A stretch of DNA of 16,484 nucleotides from Anaerolineae bacterium. GTDB taxonomy: Bacteria; Chloroflexota; Anaerolineae; JAFGEY01. Shown here piece by piece: positions 1 through 8,731 of the stretch. The position numbers and the translations under genes are program-made. The stretch is taken from NCBI GenBank assembly GCA_016929205.1, contig JAFGJF010000343.1, positions 1 through 16,484 of the forward strand, given 5' to 3'. Within the stretch, counting starts at the first letter, position 1, and the number at the start of each line of letters is the position of its first letter. The notes beneath the pieces were generated by a model. It saw nothing but the letters and a program-made list of their open reading frames with translations. It did no database searches and had not been told where the DNA came from.

Positions 1-53
1 AGGCGCTGCTCAAGAGCGCGGAGACGGGACAGAAGGTGCGTTTGGAGAGGTGA
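1..53 (+). CDS. C-terminal end of a probable Gfo/Idh/MocA-family oxidoreductase (partial)
   Basis: The frame from position 3 reads ALLKSAETGQKVRLER and stops at TGA 51-53; the rest of the gene lies left of the window. The pattern of a short helix, S-A-x-T-G and a terminal V-R-L is the usual ending of Gfo/Idh/MocA NAD(P)-dependent sugar or inositol dehydrogenases. With only 16 residues the family call rests on that ending alone. A strong hairpin follows 27 bases after the stop, as expected for the end of a transcription unit. The Rossmann and catalytic parts cannot be judged. Confidence 0.45.
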   Translation, partial: ALLKSAETGQKVRLER

Positions 54-79
54 TCGTCCCAATCAACCAGGACATCAAG

Positions 80-114
80 TCAAGGCCGAAGCGACTGGGT
101 CGCTTCGGCCTTGA
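80..114 (+). terminator. Perfect 15-bp hairpin, probable terminator of the leftmost gene
   Basis: Bases 80-94 and 100-114 are perfectly complementary around a five-base loop (CTGGG). The stem is GC-rich and starts 27 bases after the stop at 51-53. There is no T-run on either side, so this is not a classical intrinsic terminator; it may act as a terminator without a U-tract or protect the 3' end. It separates the upstream gene from the kinase promoter at 189-216. Confidence 0.6.
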
Positions 115-188
115 GCTATCTCAGTCGAGTGGATTGATCTACTATTCATCACGGGCAAGCTATGGCTAAATCCCAGGGGCATAAACGA

Positions 189-216
189 TTGACAGAACGT
201 CGAAACCGCGTACAAT
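189..216 (+). promoter_or_regulatory. Near-consensus sigma70-type promoter for the hybrid kinase gene
   Basis: TTGACA (189-194, 6/6 consensus) and TACAAT (211-216, 5/6) are separated by 16 bases. Transcription would begin near 223. That leaves about 30 bases of leader before the TTG at 254 or about 70 before the ATG at 296. No operator-like inverted repeat is seen around it. In the 115-253 gap I find no other gene or RNA structure. Confidence 0.7.
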
Positions 217-253
217 AACCACGCACGCAGGCGACGCGCATAGACTAAATTCT

Positions 254-3200
254 TTGAAATGGGAAAAAGTGCAAGTCACACGCCAAGATGTCAAAATGAT
301 GCCTCATCAGACAAATATGCGACAGACAATACGGTTTGCTCATCTGGATATCGATGACGGGCTCTCCAACAACAGTGTGCGTACGATCTTGCAAGATCGC
401 CAGGGATTTATGTGGTTTGGTACCTGGAATGGCCTGAATCGCTACGATGGGTATACGTTCACTGTTCACAAGCACGATCCCGATGACACGAACAGCTTGA
501 GCGATAATCTGGTCACGGCAGTATGCGAGGATAAAGCCGGAATATTGTGGATCGGCACGGGAGCGGGAGAGTTGAATCGCTTTGACTCGCGAACCGAAAC
601 GTTTACGCATTATCGGCACCGATCTGACGATGCACACAGTTTTTGTGGCAGTTTTATCTTGTGTTTATGCCAGGATACATCAGGATGCCTATGGATTGGA
701 ACGCTGGAAAAGGGCCTGGATCGATTTGATCCTCAGACCGAAACGTTTACACACTATCGAGCTGACGCCGACAACCCGCACGGCTTATCCCGTGGAGCAG
801 TATACGCGCTGGCTGCCGCCCAAGATGGCACAATTTGGGTTGGCACGCATACCGGGTTGTGTAAACTCGACCCTGTTACCGGCAATGTGGTGCGGTATCG
901 CCACGATCCGCAGGATGCATACAGCTTGAGTGGTACCGAGATCTTTGGCTTACTTGTCGACCGTGAGGGCGTGTTGTGGATGGGTGCCAAAAATAGCGTC
1001 AATCGGTTTGACGCCCAGACGGAACGGTTTAGTCGTTATGATGGTGTATGCTATCCAGGTTACGGGTTTGAGAACAATGCGATTCGTAGTATACACCAAG
1101 ATTCATTGGGATATTTTTGGTTCGGCAGCGACAACGGGCTGTATCAACTGGATCGTGCGACGGAGCAACTGGTTTGGCATCGACACCATCTCGCTAATGC
1201 CAATGGTTTGAGTGCCCGGCTCGTACGCGTGGTTTACGAGGATCGGTCCGGGCTGATTTGGCTTGGTTTGTATGAAGGCGGTCTCAATACCTTTACCTGC
1301 CAGCCGCCCCCGTTCAGACATTACATCCACGATCCTCAAAACCCTCACAGTCTCGCTGATCGGCGGGCCAGCGCGCTATGTCAAGCCCAAGATGGCACAT
1401 TGTGGGTCGGTACCAGTTCTGGCGTACTGGACAAGCTGAATGCGGAAACCGGGGAATTTACCCACTATCAATTTGTCGATGAAACGGTTCTCAATACGAT
1501 TGGTGCCCTTGACCAGGATTCTTCCGGTCGCTTTTGGTTTGGTGGTTCCCGCGGCTTGGGGGCGTTTTGTTTCGATCCACTCACTGAGCAAGTTGATCGT
1601 TACCAGCACGATCCCAACGATAATCACAGCCTAAGTGACAACAATGTTTTTTCTGTTTATAAAGACAGTAACGATGTTTTATGGATCGGAACAAACAAAG
1701 GGCTGAATCGCTTTGATCCCCAAATGCAGCGATTTGACGTTTTTCTGCCCTATCCCGAGAACCCCTCAAGCACGGACAACAATATTCGTGCCATTTGCCA
1801 GGATCGTAACGGGATATTTTGGTTAGGAAGTTGGTACAGCGGCGTGTGCCGTTTCGATCCTCGCACGGGACAGTTTCGTCATTACCGGCATAACGCTCAA
1901 GTACCTGCCAGTTTAGCCAACAATGCGGTGCATTGTATTCACCAGGATAAAAGAGAACGTCTATGGATCGGCACATCGGGTGGCTTGTGCCGCTTTGAGC
2001 CACAGACTGAAACGTTTGTCGCCTATACGACCCGCGACGGCCTGCTCAGCGACACGATCGGCGGCATACTGGAAGACGAATCCGGCAATCTGTGGCTGAG
2101 TACGACATATGGTTTATCCAAATTTGACCCACAAGCAGAGACGTTCAGAAATTACGACGTCAACGATGGTTTGTTAAACAACGAGTTTGTTGGTACATCT
2201 TGCTGCAAGGGCCAAGATGGCACCCTGTTTTTTGGCGTCGTCAACGGACTGAGCGCTTTTCCCCCGGACCAGGTTCAAGATAATCCCTATGTTCCCCCGA
2301 TTGTGTTGACCGATTTTTCGCTGTTTAACAAACCTGTGTCCGTTGGTCCTGATTCCTTGCTCAAAGAAGCACTGTGGGCTACACAGACGATCACGCTTGG
2401 TCCTGACGATTATGTCTTTGCCTTTGAATTTGCCGCACTCAGTTACATTGCGCCGCAGAAAAACAGTTACAAGTACAAACTGGAAGGCTTTGACCAGGAT
2501 TGGAATGTGGTGACAAGCAAGCGACGGTTTGCCAGTTACAGCAACCTCCCTGCTGGAGAATACATGCTTGGCGTTATTGGCTCAAACAATGACGGCGTGT
2601 GGAATGAGGAGGGTGTATCACTTCAGGTCATTGTCACGCAGCCCTTGTGGCAAACACTCCAAGCTGAAAAAGAAGCCGCCGAAGCTGCCAATCGAGCCAA
2701 GAGCCGGTTTTTGGCCAACATGAACCACGAACTGCGCACGCCGCTTAACGCCATTCTCGGCTTTACCGAATTGGCCTTACGCGATGAAAAAGTGAATGAT
2801 CCGCTGCGCGAGAATCTCGAGATCATTGGCCGCAGCGGACGCCATCTTTTAGAATTGATCAACAACGTGCTCGATCTATCCAAGATCGAGGCCGGGAAAG
2901 TCGAATTACAGTTTACGGACTTTGATATGCACGAGATGATCCTCGGCATTGGTGAGATGTTCAGCCTGCGCGCAGAGCAAAAGGGATTGGGCATTGTCTT
3001 CGACCTGATGCCAGGCGTGCCGCAATACGTCCGCACCGATGAGCGTAAACTGCGCCAGGTGCTGATCAATTTGCTGAGCAATGCCGTCAAGTTTACGGAT
3101 CACGGTGGAATTACGTTGCGCGTCAAACGGCAAAGTCTAGGCGATCAAGAGGTCCTTCTTGTGTTCGAGGTTCAAGATACGGGCGCCGGCATTGCATCAG

Positions 3201-4105
3201 GTGAACTGGACAAGATCTTTGATGCCTTTGTGCAGACTGAAAGCGGGCGCCAATCCGGGCAAGGCACCGGATTGGGGCTATCCATCAGTCACGAGTACGT
3301 GCGCTTGATGGGTGGTGACCTGACCGTGGACAGTCAGGTGGGTGTAAGAACGATCTTTCGCTTTGACCTGCCAGTACAGATCATAGACAAAAGCCAGGCA
3401 GACCTGAAGCTGTCAACACGACGGGTTGTTGGAATGGTGCCAGGCCAACACGCGCCGGATGGCGGGCCTTATCGTTTGCTGGTGGTCGACGATGATAGAG
3501 CAAACCGTCGTTTACTGATGGAGCTGCTCAAGCCATTTGGGTTTGACCTCCGTGACGCGTGCGATGGACAGGAAGCGGTATCGATTTCGAGGATCTGGCA
3601 ACCGCATCTGATCTGGATGGATGTCAACATGCCCGTACTTGATGGGTTGAGCGCAGCACGACAGATCAAGCGCGAACAACAGGACACCAATGTGGTCGTT
3701 GTCTTGGTCACAGCAAGCACATTTGAGGAAGAACGTCAGTATATCCTAGAGATGGGCGGCGATGATTTCATCCGCAAGCCGTTCCGAGAGGGACAGATTT
3801 TCGACGCGTTGACCCGCAATTTGGGTATCCGTTTTCTGCATCAAGATCAAGATGTTATCAAGGTACCCGGAAAACTCGCCCCGGAGCTGCTGCAGGATGT
3901 ACTTGCTGAGTGGAAGTCGACGATAAGAGAGGCACTTGTGATCGGCGATATAGCGCAAATAGATGCCTTGATCGATCAACTATCAGGGCCTCAAATGCTG
4001 CTTGACGAATTGAGAAAACGAGCGCATCAGTTTGAGTTCGATTCCATTCTCAAGTGGCTCGAAGAAGAGCAGGCCAGTCAACCCGACCCGCACTCACCGG
4101 ACTGA
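254..4105 (+). CDS. Hybrid sensor histidine kinase: two Reg_prop propellers, Y_Y_Y domain, HisKA, HATPase_c, receiver
   Basis: This is a one-gene phosphorelay: a ligand-sensing propeller kinase that autophosphorylates a His and passes phosphate to its own receiver. About 14 blades marked by W-[FILMV]-G-T motifs fill residues ~25-690 and would form two seven-bladed propellers. A Y_Y_Y domain spans ~712-790. HisKA has the phospho-acceptor H825 in NHELRTPLN. HATPase_c (~930-1050) keeps its N, G1 (DTGAG) and G2 (GTGLGL) boxes. The receiver (~1073-1195) has acidic D1079-D1081 and phospho-acceptor D1123. A ~90-residue helical tail follows; it lacks an Hpt phospho-His motif and there is no DNA-binding domain. 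Family members normally have a signal peptide and a membrane helix between Y_Y_Y and HisKA, and both are absent here. TTG 254 is the longest start; ATG 296, 299 or 317 are possible and none has a clear ribosome-binding site. The response regulator that receives its signal is not in the window. Confidence 0.93.
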   Translation: MKWEKVQVTRQDVKMMPHQTNMRQTIRFAHLDIDDGLSNNSVRTILQDRQGFMWFGTWNGLNRYDGYTFTVHKHDPDDTNSLSDNLVTAVCEDKAGILWIGTGAGELNRFDSRTETFTHYRHRSDDAHSFCGSFILCLCQDTSGCLWIGTLEKGLDRFDPQTETFTHYRADADNPHGLSRGAVYALAAAQDGTIWVGTHTGLCKLDPVTGNVVRYRHDPQDAYSLSGTEIFGLLVDREGVLWMGAKNSVNRFDAQTERFSRYDGVCYPGYGFENNAIRSIHQDSLGYFWFGSDNGLYQLDRATEQLVWHRHHLANANGLSARLVRVVYEDRSGLIWLGLYEGGLNTFTCQPPPFRHYIHDPQNPHSLADRRASALCQAQDGTLWVGTSSGVLDKLNAETGEFTHYQFVDETVLNTIGALDQDSSGRFWFGGSRGLGAFCFDPLTEQVDRYQHDPNDNHSLSDNNVFSVYKDSNDVLWIGTNKGLNRFDPQMQRFDVFLPYPENPSSTDNNIRAICQDRNGIFWLGSWYSGVCRFDPRTGQFRHYRHNAQVPASLANNAVHCIHQDKRERLWIGTSGGLCRFEPQTETFVAYTTRDGLLSDTIGGILEDESGNLWLSTTYGLSKFDPQAETFRNYDVNDGLLNNEFVGTSCCKGQDGTLFFGVVNGLSAFPPDQVQDNPYVPPIVLTDFSLFNKPVSVGPDSLLKEALWATQTITLGPDDYVFAFEFAALSYIAPQKNSYKYKLEGFDQDWNVVTSKRRFASYSNLPAGEYMLGVIGSNNDGVWNEEGVSLQVIVTQPLWQTLQAEKEAAEAANRAKSRFLANMNHELRTPLNAILGFTELALRDEKVNDPLRENLEIIGRSGRHLLELINNVLDLSKIEAGKVELQFTDFDMHEMILGIGEMFSLRAEQKGLGIVFDLMPGVPQYVRTDERKLRQVLINLLSNAVKFTDHGGITLRVKRQSLGDQEVLLVFEVQDTGAGIASGELDKIFDAFVQTESGRQSGQGTGLGLSISHEYVRLMGGDLTVDSQVGVRTIFRFDLPVQIIDKSQADLKLSTRRVVGMVPGQHAPDGGPYRLLVVDDDRANRRLLMELLKPFGFDLRDACDGQEAVSISRIWQPHLIWMDVNMPVLDGLSAARQIKREQQDTNVVVVLVTASTFEEERQYILEMGGDDFIRKPFREGQIFDALTRNLGIRFLHQDQDVIKVPGKLAPELLQDVLAEWKSTIREALVIGDIAQIDALIDQLSGPQMLLDELRKRAHQFEFDSILKWLEEEQASQPDPHSPD

Positions 4106-4115
4106 CGTTTTGGTG

Positions 4116-4142
4116 ACTCTTGATTCTGAAATACGTCAAGAG
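4116..4142. terminator. Weak inverted repeat between convergent genes
   Basis: CTCTTGA (4117-4123) pairs with TCAAGAG (4136-4142) around a 12-base loop, and a bulged base lets the pairing extend a little further. It lies 11 bases after the kinase stop, in the 126-base gap where the plus-strand kinase meets the minus-strand operon. There is no T-run, so it is only a candidate end-of-transcript structure. Nothing else was recognised in the gap. Confidence 0.25.
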
Positions 4143-4231
4143 CACGGTTGAACTGCCATTCGCCGCTCACATGGCTCTGGCATTTGCAGACCAAATATCG
4201 CCTCATCAAGATGGGAATGCCGCTTTGCCGG

Positions 4232-4792
4232 TCAAAACAATACAAAGTATCGCGGCACACGCTCAGTGTAGGCGCGGTACGGCTCGCCGTACTGCGCCAG
4301 GCAAGCCTCTTCTTCAGCCAGGATGCCCAGGTGTTGGAACAGCTTGGAAATTGCCAGCACCAGAACGGTGATCCACGAGCCGGTGGCGATCCCCATACCC
4401 AGAAACGAGACGAACAGAGCCACGATCTGGGGGTGGCGCGATATCCTGTAGAGCCCTCCCGTCACTGGCTGGTCGAGGGGCGTGCGCCAAAAGTTCAAGA
4501 TCGCGGTAACCAGTCCGGTCAGACCGAGCAAATAGAGCACCGCACCGGCGACAAAGGCCGCAGATCCGACCTTGAGCGGCGTCAAGATGATCAAAACAAT
4601 ACAAATCAACGAAAAGATTTTTCCGATGGCGGTAAAGGTGGCCTGCCGTTTGCTCCAGGTGGAGCGGTCAAGCAGCCGCCTAGTCACGTCCTTTGGAGAG
4701 GCCAGGATCAGCAAGCCTTCTACCAGACACAACAGACCGAACGGGATCCAGCCGTTGAGCCATCCGAACTTGAGAGCGGGTATCAGTTCCAT
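4232..4792 (-). CDS. Isoprenylcysteine carboxyl methyltransferase / phospholipid methyltransferase family membrane protein
   Basis: The protein has 186 residues and four to five hydrophobic segments. Its C-terminal half has the PEMT/ICMT signature: GLYRISRHPQ, then a membrane helix, then EEEACLAQYGEPYRAYTERVPRYF. The RHPQ and the paired Glu-Tyr-x-x-Tyr region form the S-adenosylmethionine and acceptor site in this superfamily. Bacterial members methylate varied small molecules or lipids, so the substrate cannot be named. The ATG at 4792 is set by a good ribosome-binding site (AGGAG, 4799-4803, six bases away). It begins 96 bases after the VWA gene on the same strand and is probably last in that operon. 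An isoprenylated-protein substrate is unlikely in bacteria. Confidence 0.82.
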   Translation of the reverse strand: MELIPALKFGWLNGWIPFGLLCLVEGLLILASPKDVTRRLLDRSTWSKRQATFTAIGKIFSLICIVLIILTPLKVGSAAFVAGAVLYLLGLTGLVTAILNFWRTPLDQPVTGGLYRISRHPQIVALFVSFLGMGIATGSWITVLVLAISKLFQHLGILAEEEACLAQYGEPYRAYTERVPRYFVLF

Positions 4793-4888
4793 TGTTCACT
4801 CCTATAGATTTCACAGGCGGTTGGTACCACCGCGATTCAACCAAAGCATCCCACTGCAACCACGCTCGCCTCCACCAATATCTCGCGT

Positions 4889-7222
4889 TCAGGTTGTCAG
4901 ATTGACATACAATCTGGGCAATACGCGTGGCAAGTCACGGATGTCGGACAAGATCGCAAACCGCTTGCGTGGAAACATGATCTCCATATCCGCCTGCGAA
5001 TTTTCTTCAGTCGAGATAGCAAAGGTGTGGACATCCCGGCGTGCGTTCTCCTCGCAGGCCATCCGCACGTCATGCTGGGCATAACGCGTTTTGGGGTCAT
5101 AATCCCGATCCATCGGCTTGCCGTCGGTGACGAGGATAATCAGCTTTTGGCGGTTTGGCTGCAAGGACAGCCGGTAGCCCGAATGGCGCAAAGCGGGGCC
5201 AATGCGCGTCGAATGGCTGGGCCAGGCAGCTAAAATGCGCGATATGGCCTCGCGCGACCAGGACTCGTCAAAGCTCTTGTAGACCCAATAAGTGCAATCC
5301 TCGCGACCGTTGGACGTGAACCCACATATCGAGAAACGATCGCCCAGCATATCCAGCCCCTGCCCAAGGATGATCCCGGCCTGCTTTTCGATATCGATCA
5401 CCTTACCACCACCCAGATCACTGCCTGTTGAACCGCTGACGTCAAGCAGGATAAGCACGGCCAGATCGCGCCGATTGATCAACGGTTTTTCGTAAAATCG
5501 GACCGGCGGCGACGGTTCTTTTTTCTGCTGGACCACGTAGTCGAGCAACAAATCAAAGTTGATCCCGTCACCATCGGACAAGTACTTTTCACGGTGCGCC
5601 AGGTCGGGTTTGAGCCGCTCAAAGACAGCGCGCACCTTGTTTGCCTGCTCGACCAGATCGGGAGCCGGACAAAGGTCTGTGCATACCTCGGGGTAGGACT
5701 CGTAAAGCAAGCAGTAGTTATGGAAATAGTCGTTTTCCTGATAATTCCACTCGTCATAGACGTAACAGACCGCGATACCACCGCCTCCTTGCGCGTCATC
5801 GCCAGGCGGATGATCGCCGTCCGAGTTGTCGTCACTGACGTTGTGCGCATGGTTCCGTTCGACATCACGCTTGTCCTTGCGCTGCGCCTCGGTCTCTAGA
5901 TCGGCGATCACGCTGTCCTGGGGCGGTGACGCGACGGAGATTGGAAAACCAAAATCCGACAAAAAGGGCAGAGGGTGCATGGGTATCTGGTTCAGACCGG
6001 CATAAGCGACGACAAGGCGATTTTCACCGCGAACGGTGGCGGTACAAAGGTTCACCAGGCAGGATGCAGTGTCAAAACAGTTGACCAACCCATCTGCCAT
6101 AACCCGTACAGCCTGCACAACCTCGGTTTGCACCCGGTCGTCCATCACGTCACGCAGCAGCGCTTCTGCAGGGCCAAGCGGAACCGGCATATTGAAAGAG
6201 ACAGCCAAGCCCCAGGCCACAAGCCGCCGTGCGCCGGGCCATTGGCGGTGAATGTGGCGCAAAACGCGTGCGATCTCGATGACTTGAAAGAGGTTAAGAG
6301 CCAACACATCGTGTCCGACCAAGTCAGCACAGCTTTCGAACTGCCCGTAACCGTGAATCAGGGCAAAGCTCTTGCCAGCAAGCATGCCTGCGGCAACGAT
6401 ACCGAGCAGCAGATACCAGCGACGGTTGACCTCGACCCGGTCAAACTCGCGAAACCGTAGCGGCAAATAGAGGTGCTCGCGCAGGCAGACGACCCGCGTT
6501 CCCCGCATCAGGAGATCGTCCGAGTCGAGGGCGCCCAAGTCGCCAATCTCAACATCGGCACTGGCCAAGGCGCGCAGCATCATTTTCAACGTCAGCACTA
6601 TGTCAGACAGGCGGCACTCTTGCGAGAGATATCCAACGTACACCTCTGCCGATGCCAGTTCACCGCGCATGAACTTGAGGCCCGTCTCCCCCCGCTTTTG
6701 ATAAACCCGGCTTGCTTCCTGTACGTACAACTCGATCTCGTGCCCGGTCAAACGCTCTAGCAAACGTCTGTAGCCAGCGAGAAATGCCATCGCCAGGTCA
6801 TCGCCATCACTTTCACGCAGGCGACGCATCCAGGTCAGGCATTGGCGCACCTGCTGCGGTGTATCGCCAAAGCCGCTCCCGCCCAAAAGCTCAAAATAGC
6901 GCGTACCATGGTAAAGCCGTGCCTGCCCCAGACTCGCTCCTAGTTCAGTGAGGTCGGCAAAAATGCCCGGCAGTTGCATCATCCAACGATTTTCAGGCCG
7001 CAATGCGCCGATGAACTGCCGAAGCACGTGATCGAATCCCTGTTGATCGGCTAGCTTGAGCAGTGTAAAAAAATGTGCGGTGACGCTTTCTTGTTGTGGG
7101 CCGAGCACCCCCTCGATGAACAACCTTTCGATGGCCTGGGCGAAAACATCGCGGTAGCCCCAACAAACGCTTCGCAGCGAAAAGCCCTGGTATCGATCCT
7201 GGATAACTGTTTGGCTAGGCAT
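4889..7222 (-). CDS. CbbO/NorD-type von Willebrand factor A (VWA) protein
   Basis: This 777-residue protein is the adaptor partner of a MoxR-type AAA+ ATPase. In known systems (CbbQ/CbbO for Rubisco reactivation, NorQ/NorD for metal insertion into NO reductase) the VWA protein binds the client while the ATPase remodels it. A long helical N-terminal half is followed by an acidic low-complexity linker around residues 425-470. The family motif YDEWNYQ with a nearby WC-like NYC comes next, then a C-terminal VWA domain. Its metal-ion-dependent adhesion site is intact: D594-V-S596-G-S598 in LLDVSGST, with VTDGKPMD as the later Asp loop. The start ATG overlaps the stop of the ATPase gene by eight bases (ATGCCTAG), so the two are translationally coupled. 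No Rubisco, NO reductase or Mo-hydroxylase gene is nearby, so the client is unknown. The family call is firm; CbbO versus NorD is not decided. Confidence 0.88.
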   Translation of the reverse strand: MPSQTVIQDRYQGFSLRSVCWGYRDVFAQAIERLFIEGVLGPQQESVTAHFFTLLKLADQQGFDHVLRQFIGALRPENRWMMQLPGIFADLTELGASLGQARLYHGTRYFELLGGSGFGDTPQQVRQCLTWMRRLRESDGDDLAMAFLAGYRRLLERLTGHEIELYVQEASRVYQKRGETGLKFMRGELASAEVYVGYLSQECRLSDIVLTLKMMLRALASADVEIGDLGALDSDDLLMRGTRVVCLREHLYLPLRFREFDRVEVNRRWYLLLGIVAAGMLAGKSFALIHGYGQFESCADLVGHDVLALNLFQVIEIARVLRHIHRQWPGARRLVAWGLAVSFNMPVPLGPAEALLRDVMDDRVQTEVVQAVRVMADGLVNCFDTASCLVNLCTATVRGENRLVVAYAGLNQIPMHPLPFLSDFGFPISVASPPQDSVIADLETEAQRKDKRDVERNHAHNVSDDNSDGDHPPGDDAQGGGGIAVCYVYDEWNYQENDYFHNYCLLYESYPEVCTDLCPAPDLVEQANKVRAVFERLKPDLAHREKYLSDGDGINFDLLLDYVVQQKKEPSPPVRFYEKPLINRRDLAVLILLDVSGSTGSDLGGGKVIDIEKQAGIILGQGLDMLGDRFSICGFTSNGREDCTYWVYKSFDESWSREAISRILAAWPSHSTRIGPALRHSGYRLSLQPNRQKLIILVTDGKPMDRDYDPKTRYAQHDVRMACEENARRDVHTFAISTEENSQADMEIMFPRKRFAILSDIRDLPRVLPRLYVNLTT

Positions 7223-8102
7223 CTATCCCATCGGTCTCGCCCATCAGCTCGCCAAAGTAGAGATGGACGATCTGCTCAATCGATTCGCCGATCTCGGCTT
7301 CTTCGGTCAACGTTTGTGCAATGGCATGGCGTGCAGCCTGCACCGGCGACAGGCCGCCCCTGACCAGTCGTGCCGTGTAAACGAGCAATCGGCTGCTGAC
7401 TCCCTCGTCAAGACCAAACCCCTTCAACTCGCGGATCTTGGCCCCCATCTCGGCCAACTGGCTGCTCTCATCCTGCGACAGCCCCGACTCGGTCTGAATA
7501 ACGCGCGTCTCCACGTCCAACGCCGGGTGGTCGAAAACCAGGCTGGCAAAACGCTGCTTGGTCGATTGCTTGAGGTCCTTGACAATACTTTGATAGCCTG
7601 GATTGTAGCTGAGTACCATCATAAAACTTGGATGCGCGCGCAGCAGCTCGCCTGTCTTGTCAAGATAGAGCGTGCGCCGGTCATCGGTGAGCGAGTGGAT
7701 GATCACTGTCGTATCCTTGCGCGCCTCGACGATCTCGTCCAAATAACAGATCCCGCCGTATCGCGCAGCCAGGGTCAGCGGCCCATCCTGCCACACCGTC
7801 TCGTTGCCCTGGAACAAAAACCGCCCCGTCAGGTCGGCAGCGGTCAGGTCTTCGTGGCAAGAGACGGTAATCAGCGGCACGTTGAGGACGCTGGCCATAT
7901 ATTCAACAAAACGCGTCTTGCCACAGCCTGTTGGCCCCTTGATAATCAAGGGAATGTGCGCCTCAAAAGCGGCGCGAAAGATCGTCTCCTCGTTGCCATG
8001 AGGGATGTAATTGGGACATTCTCGAGTGTAAAATTGCTCGACGATCTGTCCTGTGCTCAAAAAAGGTTCTCCATACCCGATAACTGATGGTGGAAAAGAC
8101 AT
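7215..8102 (-). CDS. CbbQ/NirQ/NorQ-family MoxR AAA+ ATPase
   Basis: This is a 295-residue ATPase expected to assemble as a hexameric ring and work with the VWA protein encoded directly downstream. Walker A is GPTGCGKT (56-63) and Walker B is CYLDE (119-123). The sensor-1 region reads VLSYNPGYQ, and a probable arginine finger lies in KQSTKQRF. The length and the YNPGYQ and KDLKQSTKQRF stretches match the CbbQ/NorQ branch rather than general MoxR proteins. A C-terminal CbbQ_C-like helical region follows. The ATG at 8102 is 83 bases from the end of the DsbD-like gene and has its own promoter candidate at 8126-8154. The leader would be only about 17 bases and the ribosome-binding site is weak. 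Confidence 0.9.
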   Translation of the reverse strand: MSFPPSVIGYGEPFLSTGQIVEQFYTRECPNYIPHGNEETIFRAAFEAHIPLIIKGPTGCGKTRFVEYMASVLNVPLITVSCHEDLTAADLTGRFLFQGNETVWQDGPLTLAARYGGICYLDEIVEARKDTTVIIHSLTDDRRTLYLDKTGELLRAHPSFMMVLSYNPGYQSIVKDLKQSTKQRFASLVFDHPALDVETRVIQTESGLSQDESSQLAEMGAKIRELKGFGLDEGVSSRLLVYTARLVRGGLSPVQAARHAIAQTLTEEAEIGESIEQIVHLYFGELMGETDGIDA

Positions 8103-8125
8103 ACCCTGAAACCAAGATGCTGGTC

Positions 8126-8154
8126 ATTATAACATCATCTGAATAACCCTGCAA
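8126..8154 (-). promoter_or_regulatory. Extended -10 promoter candidate for the Q/D operon
   Basis: Read on the minus strand, TGTTATAAT (8134-8126) is a perfect extended -10 element. TTGCAG (8154-8149), a weak -35, lies exactly 17 bases upstream. Transcription would start near 8119, just before the ATPase ATG at 8102. An internal promoter here would let the Q/D pair be expressed apart from the upstream thioredoxin/DsbD gene, which matters because that gene is frameshifted. Confidence 0.6.
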
Positions 8155-8185
8155 TCAAAGACGCTTGATAGCATGCTGTCAACCG

Positions 8186-8731
8186 CTACCCAAAATGCCA
8201 AGTCCCCCAAATACGCAATACGTCATACACCAACCATAACCCAATGCCCAAAAAGACAAACGTCATCAACAGCTTGATCGGCGCAGCGTACCTGGTCAGG
8301 AAACGTGTGAAATGCTTCGAGTCAGTGCCGATATAGGACAGCGTGAATACGACAATCAACGGCACGGTAAAGGCCAGGCAGTATACGAGCAGATCAAATG
8401 TCGACTGCGCTCGATGCTCGGGGTTACTCAGCCCCTGGATGATCGGCACGTAGACCTGGCCGGTACACGCCAGCTCGATAAATGAAACAATCACGCCGGA
8501 AACAAACGAGGCCATAGCCAACGTTTCAGAGCGCATGCTGTTACGAATGCGCGTGTTGATCCACATTCGCAGCTTGTGCGGCAACTGCAAGGTGGCGTCC
8601 TTGATCTGACCCTGACGCGCCTTGCGAAAGTCGTCGAACCCCAGGATGGCCAGCACCAGGCACAGCAGCGCGGTCAGGATGTTCAGGATAGGCCTCAAGA
8701 TCGGGCCGACCAGGTCGATCAGCCCGGCAAA
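8186..8731 (-). pseudogene. C-terminal part of the CcdA/DsbD-type membrane domain, out of frame with its N-terminal part
   Basis: This frame carries the last four membrane helices of the electron-transfer domain begun in the gene at 8719-10302. They lie around ILTALLCLVLAILG, MASFVSGVIVSFIELACTG, LLVYCLAFTVPLIVVF and LMTFVFLGIGLWLVY. The motif ELACTGQVY carries the second redox Cys of the CcdA/DsbD fold; its partner is C477 of the other piece. No convincing start codon with a ribosome-binding site lies near the junction. Extending the frame back to an ATG at 8956 only runs antiparallel to conserved coding sequence in another phase. One added T in the coding-strand T run (8729-8732) would join both parts into one protein of 705 residues. 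It is either a genuine frameshift mutation or an assembly or sequencing error. Confidence 0.8.

Noticed and set aside
592..760. Direct DNA repeats around ACCGAAACGTTTAC
   Set aside because: They code for the same position in successive propeller blades and are explained by the blade repeat of the kinase.
4148..4807. 219-residue plus-strand open frame
   Set aside because: It is antisense to the ICMT/PEMT-type methyltransferase, which has a ribosome-binding site, membrane helices and the family signature.
4821..4840. Palindrome-like GCGGTTGGTACCACCGC between the VWA and ICMT genes
   Set aside because: It is short, has an unpaired base and no loop, and shows no relation to a promoter; chance is a sufficient explanation.
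7263..8087. 274-residue plus-strand open frame
   Set aside because: It is the complement of the AAA+ ATPase gene; its length reflects codon bias on the other strand, and its residue composition is rich in Arg/Gln/His as for an antisense shadow.
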